Origin: Fragilariopsis cylindrus CCMP1102
Lineage: Eukaryota; Bacillariophyta; Bacillariophyceae; Bacillariales; Bacillariaceae
Reading direction: 5' to 3'
NCBI GenBank assembly: GCA_900095095.1
Contig: FMBT01000393.1
Coordinates: 87,549-151,548 of the forward strand
DNA length: 64,000 bases
Numbering within the stretch: position 1 is the stretch's first letter; each line of letters starts with the position of its first letter. Of this stretch, positions 35,001 to 46,077 are shown piece after piece. The position numbers and the translations under genes are program-made. The notes under the pieces were generated by a model, which did not search any database, had not been told where the DNA came from, and was given only the letters and a program-made list of their open reading frames with translations.

Positions 35001-35557
35001 ACGATTCAATACTTTCTGGGCAAGTATGCACTAATGCCTGATCAAGTTCCGGGCGCATTTGTTGAGTTACACCCATTTGCGATTAGTGGTTTGATTGGTT
35101 GTATAATCAATGCCCTCGCCATGCTTCCTCTTGGTCGTAAGTAAAGTCAGAATCTCACTACTAGCTTATGATGTCTCGTGTTGTTACTGCTGCTATCTGA
35201 AATATTCCGTTTCTATTTGTTGGCTAACATGCTTATCTCTCATCCTAAAATTTGCTTTGTCGTTATTTCTTCATGCATTAAGATACGGATGGCGGTCGAA
35301 TTGCTTTGGCTATGTTTGGTAGACGTGGTGCTTTTGTTGCCAAATTATTTACAACTTTGATTTTGGCCGGGTCCGGTTTGTTTGGCTTGGATTCTGTGAA
35401 CATTTTGATACTATATCTTGTCTTCACTTTGGTATGGCAACGTGAGCTCGATTCTCCAGTACGAAACGAAGTAGACGAGTTAGACGTTTCTCGGGGACTA
35501 TTGGGAATTGCTAGCACTATCTTGGTAGGGCTAATATTGATTCCCATAACGTCATAA
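32060..35557 (+). CDS. EGY: EGY-type plastid M50 intramembrane protease
   Basis: Three exons, 32060-34627, 34749-35136 and 35283-35557, encode 1,076 aa. The N-terminus has a signal core (ILLFALLLLVSS) and then VVVDA-FVMPGG, a textbook diatom plastid cleavage site with Phe. About 450 residues of Gln/Glu, Asn and Ser-rich sequence and acidic helical segments follow. The membrane domain begins near residue 770 and holds the zinc site HELGH (His844, Glu845, His848), then GLPNVVPSLTTGIGGVITPIKS, DFAIAGPLSGL and, across the second splice junction, LPLGHTDGGRIALAMFG with the third zinc ligand Asp988. EGY proteins are site-2-protease relatives of the thylakoid or envelope needed for chloroplast development in plants. 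The protein is about twice the plant length because of the disordered N-terminal part. Confidence 0.9.
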
Positions 35558-36368
35558 AATTCCAGAAAAGTAAAAAAAATCTAGCTAGGCGAACGAATGG
35601 GAAATCTGCTTTTAATATACCACAAAAGATAGAACAAAACTGGCACGCTATAATACAGTAGTTAGGACAAATCCATCAAACATAGCTCTTCTATTTTTTT
35701 TTGTTTTTGTCTATATACTAGATGTGGTTTTTACTACTTTTTCAATTTGTGTACAATGTTTGGAAATATCAATTGGTTGCAGGATGCATTCTAAGCAGAG
35801 CTTAATTTCATTGTTGGTGACATTGGTTGCAGGATGCATTCCAAGCAGAGCTAAATAATAGCATTGTTGGCAACATTCCATTCACCACAACAATTCCAAT
35901 ATTTCCCTTGAGTTTAAGTTGTGACATAAGCAAGTATGTTTTGCATCGTGCGCTTTCCGAGTTGGTGAGTAAGTGGTCACGAATGATGAAGGATCGATCC
36001 AAACGTGCACCAATATTGAGTCGAATCAGTCGAGTGAGTCAGTTGATTCGTTTTGTTTCGATTCGAGTCGTGGTGATTGATTCCCGTCGTCATTCATTCC
36101 CATCTGTGATTAATATTCACTGAATGAAAACAGTCATAGCATCACTATGCAATACGGTAATAACACACAGCATGCTGGCAATTTTAAATCGTGCTTTGAA
36201 TTGTTCGTTTTAGATTTTCGATTGTATCGTTTGCTTTTACAACTACTGTTACCATGAATACACAAACTCTCTGTACAAACTTCAAACCTTGTCTGGGCAA
36301 GGCAAATCACACCTAAAAGAGAGCAGAGAGTAAAACAGGATTAAGAGATTAAGCACCGGGAGAATCAG
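35558..36368. other. Intergenic region with a 50-bp duplication
   Basis: About 810 bp. It holds a 50-bp-period duplication (35773-35875). Short open frames in it (for example 35827-36123) have no recognisable features. Confidence 0.5.
35773..35875 (+). repeat. Imperfect 50-bp tandem duplication
   Basis: Two copies starting TTGGTTGCAGGATGCATTC at 35773 and 35823; the second has a ~5-bp insertion after GAGCTAAA. Confidence 0.85.
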
Positions 36369-39300
36369 ATGAATCCGCCGCCAGAAAATTCATCACATAA
36401 TGCTACTAGCGATGCTGCATTCACCTATCTCAACGATGTGTCTAGAATGTCATGCTTTCCCGATGGAACTCCAGTATCACGTATTTTTCATCCGAGATGC
36501 GAAGCAGACGTCGTTAACATTTTACAGTCTGCACATCATGCGCGAAAGCAAGTGGGCATCCGCGGTACTAAACATAGTATGGGGGGGCATTCCATTTGTC
36601 ATCTTGGATGGGAAATTGATACCAAATATCTTAGACATATAAAATACGATAAATATGATAGTCTTTACAACAGGTGTGTGGTCAGATGTGGTCCAGGATG
36701 CCAATGGGCTGACCTAATAAAATCACTGAATTATTTTGGAAAATCGCCTCGAACAATGCAAAGCTATTGTACGTTCAGTGTTGGGGGGACATTGGCAGTA
36801 AATGCTCATGGAATAACTACAGATTACTGCTTTGCCGAGAGTGTATTGGAATTCCGTTTGGTGAGGGTTAATTCTAATGGTAAAGCGGAGGTAGTGACTT
36901 GCTGTCGTCCTGAACCCGGTGAAACAACACGAAATGATGAATTTTCTCTTGGAAACGAGTTGTTTGGTTTGGTGCTGGGTGGCTACGGTATGTTCGGTGT
37001 CATTACGGAAGTTGTTCTTAAGGTAGAAGATAATGTACACTTGGAATTGGATAGTATGCAACTTAATATTCATTCAATGGATAGTGGTAACGATGATGAA
37101 AATGGTAATCGATGTGATTTTGTTCGAATATATGATAACTGTCGACAAAGTGCGCACAATGGCAAAAGCAACCTAGAAAATTCAAATACATCTCTAGGAA
37201 CAGTGGAAATCAAAATGGCTCGACTCAATACCATTGACCTAAGCAAAGTTTCCCTTTACGTCCTTAGGCGCAGCAGTCATACAGCAGCAATGTCAGACCT
37301 ACCAGCTGCTCCTAAAGAAATGTCACCGACCTCACAACTATTGTACAAGTGGATCTTGCCCCTTTATAAGAAACAGAGATACGAAATCGAGGAGAAAAGA
37401 GGGGAAGCGTTAGATTGGAATCAAGATGATTCCTTGACACGGAACCAACTTTTGTTTGAAAGTGCAGTTCCTTTGACAAAATTGTACGAGCCGCTTGTTA
37501 AAAAAGATGATACATTTGTGTTACAAGAGTTCTTTTGTCCTCATGATAAGTTCTCTCAATGGATAAAAAAAGCGCAGCCCATTTATAACGATATTGAGAG
37601 CCAGCAAACAGATCAGTGTCAAAACATTATATTATTGAACACAACAATTCGATACGTGGAAGAGGATACACTAACGTTTCTTAGATACAGTCGATCATCC
37701 GGAGGTGTATATGCATTTGTGCTCTACTACCGCATTAAAAGAGAAGATTCTGTTGAGAGACAACTAGGGGAGTTTCATAACCGCTTTGCTGAAGTGACTC
37801 TAGATTTGGGTGGCACGTTTTATTTGCCGTATCGAAAGTGTTATAGTCAAGAAATGCTGAAGACTGCTTATCCTATGATAGAAGATTTTGCAAAAAAGAA
37901 GGAAGTGTTGGATCCAAATTGTATGTTTTCTAATTTATGGTTTGATCATTACATCCTGCCGTTGTGTTCTATGGATTACCAAAGAACTAATGCAAGATAT
38001 AATGATCTCAGTATTGGTTCTTGCCCACAGCATACTATTAATATTACCATTGATAATGAAAGCCAGTCTCTACTTCTCCCGAAGGAAGAGTTTTGGAAAT
38101 GGTTACCCCGAAACAATAGCAGCAGTATACTGAGGAGAAATAACAGCTATCGAAGCCTACTCCGTTCAAAGAAGTTACGTGATGAATTTCGCGATCAGTT
38201 TCTAGTCAACATCTTTAATATTGCCGATGCCAATGATGTGATGCGTGTCACGACTATGGCAGCATGGGATCCAGCCAACTCTCGTGATATACACATATAT
38301 CAGCAGATCTTTGATCACTTTCACGGTAAATGTGGCATTGCGGCATCGAATAAAATAATGCTAATGCAATATTGGCGTGGAATACAACAGATTCGGCGTC
38401 AAAAGGACGAACTGACAAGACAAACAGTGAATGTTCTGAGTAATCTTGGCATGCTTAGATGCATACATAATTATGTTTGTGTGGGTGATCATGGTAAAAT
38501 AGTGACGGAATTGGTTAACAAATTGCATATGACAGGAAAAATCTGGGTTGTACACAATAGCCCAGATATTAATGAATTACACGATGTAATAAGTGATAAT
38601 TCAACGGAGAAGACTATGCCATCTATTGCCACAGTTTTAGAACGTGGGTCTCTTGAGTCTGTCGCCCACGAAGAGATTGCATATGATTATATTTCGCAGC
38701 AAGCAAACGAAAAGTTGAGTCGAATTCCATCAGAAACTATCGATTTAGTTACTATGAATCAAGGTCTGCATCATATTCCCTTGGACAAGTTGTTTGATTT
38801 TCTTTCAGAGATCCATAGGATTCTTCGTCATGAAGGGGTATTCATCATTAGGGAGCATGATCTTAAAATTTCGGAAGAAGAAACAAGAGATGGTTGCGGT
38901 AAATGTTTGTACCCAATGCTAGATCTGGCTCATAGTATTTTTAATGCAGTTACTGGTGTGGTGATAAAAGAAGAGGAAGAAGAAATACGTGCATTTCGCC
39001 CTATCTTGGAATGGAGAGCAATATTGGAGAAGATTGGTTTTGTTGACACATTGGTCTATGAAGTAGAGAAAGGGGATCCAACCTGGGATGAGATGTTAAC
39101 TTTCTACAAACCCTGTCCTCAGAAATCCAAAGTGGTAGAACCAGTTAAATTTGAAGTATCAGCGCGAATTATCAAAAATGTTGATCCCCCTATAATGACT
39201 CTTCTTCACACATTCCTCAGTCAAATTCCAAAATTCGTTGTGTCAAATATGCATGATGCACTTATCTGCATCAAGCGATATCTACCTCAAGTACACGAAC

Positions 39301-41669
39301 TGTTGCTATGTTTTTTTCAACATGAAATCCCCCTAGCGATGGAGGAAATGATGGTGGGAGCTCAAGGTAGTGCAGTCTTGAAACAAATAACTGATTTTTT
39401 TAAATCTCACATTACTGCGTCTTCCAAGCAGTGGATTGACTTGGTGGATGGGCTGCTATCTCTGATATCTCAATCTGAAGTCCGTGCAGTGTATAACTTC
39501 AGAAATATGGTAAATATGTCTGAGCTCTTCTTAATCCTACCATACCTTGAAAGGAAGGTAATGTCAAATAGAAAGGCATGTGCTTTCTGGGAGGTGCAAC
39601 TTGTCACTTTTATAAAAGGTAATTTTCCTGCCTTGTTTCCCCCAGCAGAGGAGGTAGAAAGTGGTCAAGGCGATATAGGCACGAGTACTTGTATTCAAAA
39701 TAATTGGTGCTCAGAAAAGGGTTACACCAACAACAATGAAGTCATATCAAACAAAGTGAAAGGAACAGAAGTAGAAGCTGTCTTCCAAGATCTTGCTAAA
39801 AAGATCCCTGGGATTTTGGATTCAGAAAAAATGTTGACACAAAGTGGTTTTACTCTTCCACAACAAGTTATGCTGGTCAAACGGTTTGGTGGAAAAGATT
39901 TACCAACAACCTGTGAAGCTATAGCTGGTTACCTTAATTTAAAGATATGGACAGAAATCAAAGAGCATTTACAAGCAGCAGGAGATACAGGCAAGCTACC
40001 AACTAAAGCTTTATTGTTATCTCCCACTTCGAAACAACAAGATACTTTAATATTTCATCCATGGCATTTTGTTTTTAAAACATTTCTCAAAGCGCCAAAT
40101 ATAGAAATCAATCGACAGGGAATCTTCGCTCTTCGCATGATGGGTATGGATGAGATAAGTGCTCTTTACAAGGCAGCAAAAAAGGAGGAAGAAAATAATA
40201 CTGCAATATTTTTGGACGACGTACAACAACGAAATACTTCGTTGGTGTCACGTTTGCAAGGTTTGGACCATACATTTAGCCAAATTGGGCAAGATCAGCT
40301 TCATGATATTGAGGAAAAGACTATTGTATTTGATAGTGGAATTAAAAGAAAAGATTTATTTAATGTTGCAGAGGTAATCGAAGCAAAATTTGGGTACATA
40401 AGTGCTACTAGTAGACTCGTTGATATTACACAAGATTTGCAATCATTACACTCTCAAATCCACATAAAATTAGCAAGTCGAAAGCATAACGATGGAACCC
40501 GAACAAATGAAGCTAGGGTTGGCTGGTTAGCTATTCATGAAGATCAGCTTATCAAAATGCGAAATAATCATAGTGATGGTAAGAGAGCAATTGATTTATT
40601 GAGGAAAAATGTGGTTGGAATATCGACACTTGGCCTTGCAGGTACCAACCGACTCAAAATTAAATATCGCCGCTTGACTGGTGTTCACGAGTCTCATGAC
40701 AATATGGATAAAGTTAAGTCAACTTCAATTGAATCATGCGAGGTGTTGGCCTCTAGCCAATTGATCAATGAATATCTTCACCCAGATGATGGGGAGTATA
40801 CATGGTTCAAGCTAAACGAATGGATGCAAGTGGAAATTCTAGATCAACTTGTTAGTAGTCTAGAGCATACCCCTTGGTATCGCTTTCCTTTCATACAATT
40901 CATCCGGATTTACTTTGACGTATTCAAAAAGCAAGCTAAAATTATCCAAGGAAAATATGGTGTCTTGACTGCCTATGGTAGTATGGCTTTCTTAACCGAT
41001 TTCATTCCTGGGGTTGTGATGTCTGTACTATTTGGACAGCTTCGACTATTGGCAATTCCTCTTATGGCAGCCACTTCAAATCAAGGATACGGAGGCACAA
41101 ACCAAAGCAGATTTTTAGAGCAATGTGTACTTCGTCTCCAGTTACAAAATGTAAGCACTACAGATTGGGTCGCTTTATTCAGAAAAGAAGTAGACCCGCG
41201 AATTTTGAGTGTCAGCATGCTGCCTCATAACTTTTTTGTCCTCAGCACTCCTCCATTTAAAGTCATGGGGGAGATACTCCAGAAAGTTGCAATCAGGTTC
41301 CCCTCAGCTAGACTACTTCAAATTAGCAATCAGAATGAAATACAGGTTCGTATTATACTGTCACCAGAAGAATCTTTAGACCTAGAGTCCTTACAAGGTC
41401 AGACACTTAAGCATAGTTTCCTACAAGCAGTTCTCCGTGTACAAGGTGTAAAGTATATGATGCAGTACCAATATCCAAATACAAAACAATGCGCAACTGT
41501 GTACAGTTTTGATGAAAGAACGGGGGATCATATAACTAAGGAAAGGATGCTCCAGAATGAGATGCATTACTGTTTTGAAGTTCAATGCGTATCCCTTCTT
41601 GACTTGATTCGCACGTGTGAAGGTATTGCTTGCTGTCGAGTAGAGCAGATTTATGATTTCTGGAACTGA
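36369..41669 (+). CDS. Giant FAD-linked oxidase / methyltransferase protein
   Basis: A single intronless ORF of 1,766 aa. Residues ~35-235 form a PCMH-type FAD-binding domain (VGIRGTKHSMGGHS, with His69 a candidate covalent flavin site; FSVGGTLAVNAHG; LGGYGMFGVITEVVL). Residues ~385-535 match the matching oxidase C-terminal half (YLPYRKCYSQEML, DPNCMFSNLWFDHYI), as in aldonolactone-oxidase-like enzymes. Residues ~690-890 look like a class I SAM methyltransferase, with a degenerate motif I (VGDHGK, ~705) and a clear NQGLHHIPLDKLFDFLSEIHRILRHEGVFIIREHD block. About 860 further residues (900-1766) match nothing I know; they are mixed helical/beta and end RVEQIYDFWN. Unlike its neighbours it has no introns and no long Asn/Ser/Asp runs. 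There is no signal peptide. Substrate and pathway unknown; bacterial or viral origin is possible but unproven. Confidence 0.8.
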   Translation: MNPPPENSSHNATSDAAFTYLNDVSRMSCFPDGTPVSRIFHPRCEADVVNILQSAHHARKQVGIRGTKHSMGGHSICHLGWEIDTKYLRHIKYDKYDSLYNRCVVRCGPGCQWADLIKSLNYFGKSPRTMQSYCTFSVGGTLAVNAHGITTDYCFAESVLEFRLVRVNSNGKAEVVTCCRPEPGETTRNDEFSLGNELFGLVLGGYGMFGVITEVVLKVEDNVHLELDSMQLNIHSMDSGNDDENGNRCDFVRIYDNCRQSAHNGKSNLENSNTSLGTVEIKMARLNTIDLSKVSLYVLRRSSHTAAMSDLPAAPKEMSPTSQLLYKWILPLYKKQRYEIEEKRGEALDWNQDDSLTRNQLLFESAVPLTKLYEPLVKKDDTFVLQEFFCPHDKFSQWIKKAQPIYNDIESQQTDQCQNIILLNTTIRYVEEDTLTFLRYSRSSGGVYAFVLYYRIKREDSVERQLGEFHNRFAEVTLDLGGTFYLPYRKCYSQEMLKTAYPMIEDFAKKKEVLDPNCMFSNLWFDHYILPLCSMDYQRTNARYNDLSIGSCPQHTINITIDNESQSLLLPKEEFWKWLPRNNSSSILRRNNSYRSLLRSKKLRDEFRDQFLVNIFNIADANDVMRVTTMAAWDPANSRDIHIYQQIFDHFHGKCGIAASNKIMLMQYWRGIQQIRRQKDELTRQTVNVLSNLGMLRCIHNYVCVGDHGKIVTELVNKLHMTGKIWVVHNSPDINELHDVISDNSTEKTMPSIATVLERGSLESVAHEEIAYDYISQQANEKLSRIPSETIDLVTMNQGLHHIPLDKLFDFLSEIHRILRHEGVFIIREHDLKISEEETRDGCGKCLYPMLDLAHSIFNAVTGVVIKEEEEEIRAFRPILEWRAILEKIGFVDTLVYEVEKGDPTWDEMLTFYKPCPQKSKVVEPVKFEVSARIIKNVDPPIMTLLHTFLSQIPKFVVSNMHDALICIKRYLPQVHELLLCFFQHEIPLAMEEMMVGAQGSAVLKQITDFFKSHITASSKQWIDLVDGLLSLISQSEVRAVYNFRNMVNMSELFLILPYLERKVMSNRKACAFWEVQLVTFIKGNFPALFPPAEEVESGQGDIGTSTCIQNNWCSEKGYTNNNEVISNKVKGTEVEAVFQDLAKKIPGILDSEKMLTQSGFTLPQQVMLVKRFGGKDLPTTCEAIAGYLNLKIWTEIKEHLQAAGDTGKLPTKALLLSPTSKQQDTLIFHPWHFVFKTFLKAPNIEINRQGIFALRMMGMDEISALYKAAKKEEENNTAIFLDDVQQRNTSLVSRLQGLDHTFSQIGQDQLHDIEEKTIVFDSGIKRKDLFNVAEVIEAKFGYISATSRLVDITQDLQSLHSQIHIKLASRKHNDGTRTNEARVGWLAIHEDQLIKMRNNHSDGKRAIDLLRKNVVGISTLGLAGTNRLKIKYRRLTGVHESHDNMDKVKSTSIESCEVLASSQLINEYLHPDDGEYTWFKLNEWMQVEILDQLVSSLEHTPWYRFPFIQFIRIYFDVFKKQAKIIQGKYGVLTAYGSMAFLTDFIPGVVMSVLFGQLRLLAIPLMAATSNQGYGGTNQSRFLEQCVLRLQLQNVSTTDWVALFRKEVDPRILSVSMLPHNFFVLSTPPFKVMGEILQKVAIRFPSARLLQISNQNEIQVRIILSPEESLDLESLQGQTLKHSFLQAVLRVQGVKYMMQYQYPNTKQCATVYSFDERTGDHITKERMLQNEMHYCFEVQCVSLLDLIRTCEGIACCRVEQIYDFWN

Positions 41670-42009
41670 GTATGAATATGAGAAATGTGGATAGACTGAT
41701 CACAAAATAAGTTATATTCATTGCTTGATTTAGTATCAATAGGCTTTAAACATTCAAATTTTCCCATCCGCTAAATATTTTTACTGTTGCATCTTGATGG
41801 CCGTAGACAAGCTACCATCATATATTTGTTGCGTGAACTACTCATTATATTCCATTCAATAAATCGTTATGTTGACTTGATATAGATGTTACCTCAAAAT
41901 CATCAAATATTTATGAAGTACAATAAGACCATCACGCCTGGTTGTGCGTTGTCTATAACTAAGGCACAGATATTGTAGCCAGGTATTGCCATCCTCAATG
42001 TGTCCAAGG
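41670..42009. other. Convergent intergenic region
   Basis: 340 bp between the oxidase-methyltransferase and SDR 3' ends. Nothing recognised. Confidence 0.5.
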
Positions 42010-42850
42010 TTACTGACGAGAAGCTAAATTCTTTTTGAATCGTTTCACCAACAACTTCCGTAGGAGCGGAGGTGAGAAAATTTTGATCCACAGCGCAATT
42101 CTGCTCGATGGTGAGGCGGCAACCACAAAATCTTGACAACCCTTCGCGACCGAATCGAGTATTTGCACCGCAACTTTATCAGGATCAGCCCCCTTCGCTG
42201 TGGTCGCATATGTATTTCCGTATTTTGAACCATCACCACACACAGCCGATAGGGATAGATTAGTTCGTATGTATCCAGGAGAAACAACATGCACCGAAAC
42301 ACCACTCGACGTCAATTCGGAACGCAAAGCTTCGCAATAGCCCTGTACTGCAAATTTTGATGCGGCGTAACTTGTGCGGAAGGGAGTACCGATAGGACCT
42401 TGAATGCTGGAGATCCAAATAATTCTTCCATCGCCTCCACCGTCACCGTTATTCGATACCATGACTGGAAGGATCCTCTTAGTTAATGCTGCCCCAGATA
42501 AAAAGTTAACTCTCATGAGGAATTCATCTACCTCGGATGTTGTGTCCACAAAGGAAGATCTTGATGATATCCCACCGTTGTTGACGAGTACATCAACCTG
42601 ATTCTCACAGAGACGCAAGGATTCTGTGGCAAATTTATCTACTGATTCGGCATTAGACAGATCACATTTGAGAATGTGTATCTTAATCGGACGTAGGGAT
42701 GCCGTTGAGTTGTTGATTTCATTACACAAGTCCTGGACTGCTTCTAGAGTCTCAGAATTTCTACCACTCAAAATTAGCGTTTTGGCGTTGGATGGCCATT
42801 GCCTTTCCCAAACCTCCGGATGCTCCTGTCAATATTATAAATGCAGCCAT
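42010..42850 (-). CDS. DHRS7-like short-chain dehydrogenase, frame break near the N-terminus
   Basis: ATG at 42850 starts MAAFIILTGASGGLGKAMA, the nucleotide-binding Rossmann motif (TGxxxGxG). That frame then stops, while the next frame resumes at TLILSGRN and runs to the stop at 42010. The remainder is a complete classical SDR: DVLVNNGGIS, the catalytic Ser in ISSIQGP, YAASK with Tyr/Lys, and SPGYIRTNLS. The closest type is animal DHRS7/DHRS7B (SSIQG, SPGYI-TNLS, DGS-YG), acting on lipid or steroid-like substrates. The break, near the A4 run at 42780-42783 (TTTT on plus), is +1 or -2 in register, and the segment is a few residues short compared with relatives, so a small deletion is likely. 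It could be an assembly error or a broken gene. Confidence 0.78.
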
Positions 42851-43229
42851 TGTTGTGGATGAGCACAGTGGAAATAAGACTATGAGAAGCTGTCCATGTA
42901 TGTATGTGTATGTGTTCTTCTTCTTTTTAGCGCCGACCGAACTATCAATTTTCAAATTCGCGCCGATGTTCGCCACAAAATGGGCAAAAAACCAACAAAT
43001 AATTTGATCGAGGGCGGCGATGATTCCTTCCTTCCTTCCGATTATTATTATTCTGTATCATTATCATCTGACAAGCAAGAACAGCGGATCCGCAATTTTG
43101 CCTACAGAAGAAGAAGGAACCAGCTTTTCACATTTTACTATCGCATTTATATTTTCATCGATTTGAAAAGTGTCCTTCGATTTCTCTCACAACTTGTCAA
43201 TATCATCCATCAAGAATAGCAGCAAAAAT
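42851..43229. promoter_or_regulatory. Divergent promoter region (SDR / beta-propeller 1)
   Basis: About 380 bp between divergent starts; no clear motif. Confidence 0.4.
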
Positions 43230-44645
43230 ATGAACTGTACGAAGAGAACCAGTAGCTTTAATCGTTTCATGAAACTTTTATTGGTATTCACCTTAACCTT
43301 CGCTCCGGTATTGCTGGCGCAAGATGCGGATTTATTAGAAGAACCTCTTCTGCTTTGGTCAATTCAGCTTGAGCCCGTAACTTCCTTCAATAGTGTAGAA
43401 GTTCTGAAAGGAAATGGAGTCGTCATGGCACCTGATGGATCGACCGCAATTGTCACTACGGTAGGTGGGGCTGTCTTTGCTTATGATGCGTACACAGGAG
43501 AACAACAGTGGATATACCAACCAGAACCTGCTGGTGAGAATAGCATCACTCGAACGCATAGTGGTGTGACGTTCTCTGCTGGTACCGGAGATGATTCGTT
43601 CATGGTATTCTCCGTCGTCGATAACGAGAATCGTCTTTCACCGCTTACTCGAGTAGTTGCACTTGACATGGAAGGAAACGAACTCTGGATTTCGGATGTA
43701 TTGGTAGGAATCGCCATGGGAGATCCGCTTATTTCGAGTGATGGAGGATACGTCTTTTTGAATCACAACGTTGGATCAGAAGAGGAGAAAAATGGATACT
43801 TTACCGTACTCGAAGCCAACGCAACGGGAATCATTTTATTTTCTCATGAATTTGAAGGAATTGATGGAAATGGTACTACAACCGCCGCATTTGGTCCACC
43901 AGCAATCTATCATAACCCTGTTGGAGGGAATTACGATCCTATCATGGCTGGATCAAATAGAAGTGAAGGAGATTTCAACACGAACGACATGCTTATGTGG
44001 GGTCAAATGCCTAAGTCACTTGCAAATCCTATTCCTGATGGATACATCTTCGGCTTTCAGTTCCCGAGTAACTTTGTTGATGGCGAAAATATTGAGGAGC
44101 TGGAACTATCATTTTTTCCACTTGGTGATTTTGAGCGTGACTTTCAAACTTTGACACCACCCATTATAACCAATGGTGGATTGAGCGCATACTGGGGTGT
44201 ATCTAGAAATGGTTTTCGTGGTTGGGTTTCAAAGCGTTTCAGCAGAGCTCGCAATGCGGTTACTGGATTCGAACGAAATGAAAAGATTTCTGGTCAACCA
44301 GTGTTTGCAACACCAACGCTTAGTAGCGATGACGAATTTCCAGTTGTCTTTGGTGGTACCGCATCTAATCAATTTGTTAGGATGAATTTTGACTTTACTG
44401 AAATCGTTGAAATTCCAACGATTGGATATATAAAAGCTAGGGCTCTTATGGATGGTAACGATCGTGTTGTGTACTACGTTGAAGATAATGGGATGGTCCA
44501 TCAAGCTAATTTCGATGACCTTACCGATGAATGGACGTACATCCTACCTAATGGCGTAGATGGTGAAATGGCAATTACAGCACAATCGGATGTCATAATA
44601 ATTGCAGATATTAACGGCATGATCACGGCACTTAAAGTATCGTAA
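43230..44645 (+). CDS. Secreted PQQ-like beta-propeller protein, copy 1
   Basis: Intronless, 471 aa from ATG 43230 (a GTG 20 codons upstream is not a start). A signal peptide (FMKLLLVFTLTFAPVLLAQ) precedes an all-beta protein with repeated strands of the type GNGVVMAPDGSTAIVTTVGGAVFAYDAYTGEQQW and VVALDMEGNELW, which resemble PQQ/WD-like propeller blades. Conserved blocks shared with the next gene include GNYDPI, SEGDFNTNDMLMW, GLSAYWGVSRNGFRGW and KRFSRARN. No catalytic motif or cofactor site can be named, and PQQ binding is not implied. It lacks the C-terminal GPI-like tail of its paralogue at 46078, so it is probably fully secreted. Function unknown. Confidence 0.8.
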   Translation: MNCTKRTSSFNRFMKLLLVFTLTFAPVLLAQDADLLEEPLLLWSIQLEPVTSFNSVEVLKGNGVVMAPDGSTAIVTTVGGAVFAYDAYTGEQQWIYQPEPAGENSITRTHSGVTFSAGTGDDSFMVFSVVDNENRLSPLTRVVALDMEGNELWISDVLVGIAMGDPLISSDGGYVFLNHNVGSEEEKNGYFTVLEANATGIILFSHEFEGIDGNGTTTAAFGPPAIYHNPVGGNYDPIMAGSNRSEGDFNTNDMLMWGQMPKSLANPIPDGYIFGFQFPSNFVDGENIEELELSFFPLGDFERDFQTLTPPIITNGGLSAYWGVSRNGFRGWVSKRFSRARNAVTGFERNEKISGQPVFATPTLSSDDEFPVVFGGTASNQFVRMNFDFTEIVEIPTIGYIKARALMDGNDRVVYYVEDNGMVHQANFDDLTDEWTYILPNGVDGEMAITAQSDVIIIADINGMITALKVS

Positions 44646-45018
44646 CCACTTGTTATTCTTCTACCACATACCGAACGAATGAACGTACGTATAATAGAAG
44701 GAAGGGTGCGTACAATGTAAAATAGTATGAAAGTATAGTTTAGCTTAAAATATATCTATATAAGTAGATCATCCATGATTAGACTACATATGCACAAAGA
44801 AAAAATGAAGGAATGGAACGAGTGCGTAATATAGATGACTTATTTGAAGCAAGAGACGAATCATCAATTTTAATTAATATATATTGTTCTACGTTATCAT
44901 ATGTTTTTTTTTTTGCGTTTTGCTGCAATATTATGAAGATTATCGTCATCTCATAGGTAAACTCAGTCTCGAACAAAGTCTCTACTATCCCAAAGAGTTT
45001 GAACTGATATGATAACAA

Positions 45019-45056
<38 letters not shown>

Positions 45057-46077
45057 GTACACACACGAGAAGTCTGGTCAATATTGTTCGAATAATATGC
45101 GTACAGCAACTTTAATAAGAACGAAATCAGTTATTATTAATATCTTCTGTGCACAGCATATTTATCATACGAAGCAAGATTTACTGATATGTGCTGGTCG
45201 ATTGATCTAGCTGCTACCTTTTAACTATAATAGAGTCTTTATTATTCGTACGCAGTATTTAAAGAAGAAACAAAAGAACAACGAATCAAAGAATGAATGA
45301 ATCAAAAAATAATAATCAGTCATGAACCCAAGAGAATCTCATTCGTCATTCCCACGGAACTCTTTCGAAAAACCGTGGAACGCTTTATATGTGTGTCGTT
45401 ATGGGTAATAATTTTGACACGAATACAACGCGGAGTTTTGTGAGTGAGAGATGATCCCTCGGCGCGAGGGGAAAAAAAATCTTCTTTTCTCTTTCAACTC
45501 GTAGATTAATAGCAAACTCATTCATATGGCACCGACGACCCGTGCATGTGTGTGACAAATTGCCCATTAGTCGTTCTCCCACATGTATGAACGGAAAGCT
45601 TGCGTGTCCACGTTTATATTAAGTCGAGGAAGATTTTCATCCTCAAACCGATCGGGAATTAATATTTACGTCTGCTCTTCGTTCTTATCAGAATTATAAT
45701 AGGTGTGATTATGGTGATAAAATTTCCATTTTGCAAATTTCTGTTTGAAGACTAAGTCATGTCGCTGTCACTATCCATGGGAACGTACAAAATCTTGCAA
45801 TGAAATACTGGTGAGGGCGGAGGACGAACGTATCTATTAATTTCTAGGTCGACCGTGATAAATTTGGTGTGATCCGCGTAAATCTTAAAAAAATCGCACC
45901 AATGATTCATTGTTATATCTATTGTATTTCATCCCTCTACTTCCTCAATATCCTTGCTATCGAGCAGTTACAACTATTCCCGATTGAAGAAGCAACGTAT
46001 CTCATATTATTCAAACACTATTGTAATACAAAAGTGTTACAAAATAGATTATATCAAAAACTACTCAACATTTCAAC
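44646..46077. other. Intergenic region between the tandem paralogues
   Basis: 1.4 kb with a TA/CA microsatellite (45019-45057). A 70-codon plus ORF at 45869-46081 overlaps the next start codon and is not called. The region should hold the promoter of the second paralogue. Confidence 0.5.
45019..45057 (+). repeat. TA/CA dinucleotide microsatellite
   Basis: About ten TA units followed by about nine CA units, between the two beta-propeller genes. Confidence 0.9.
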
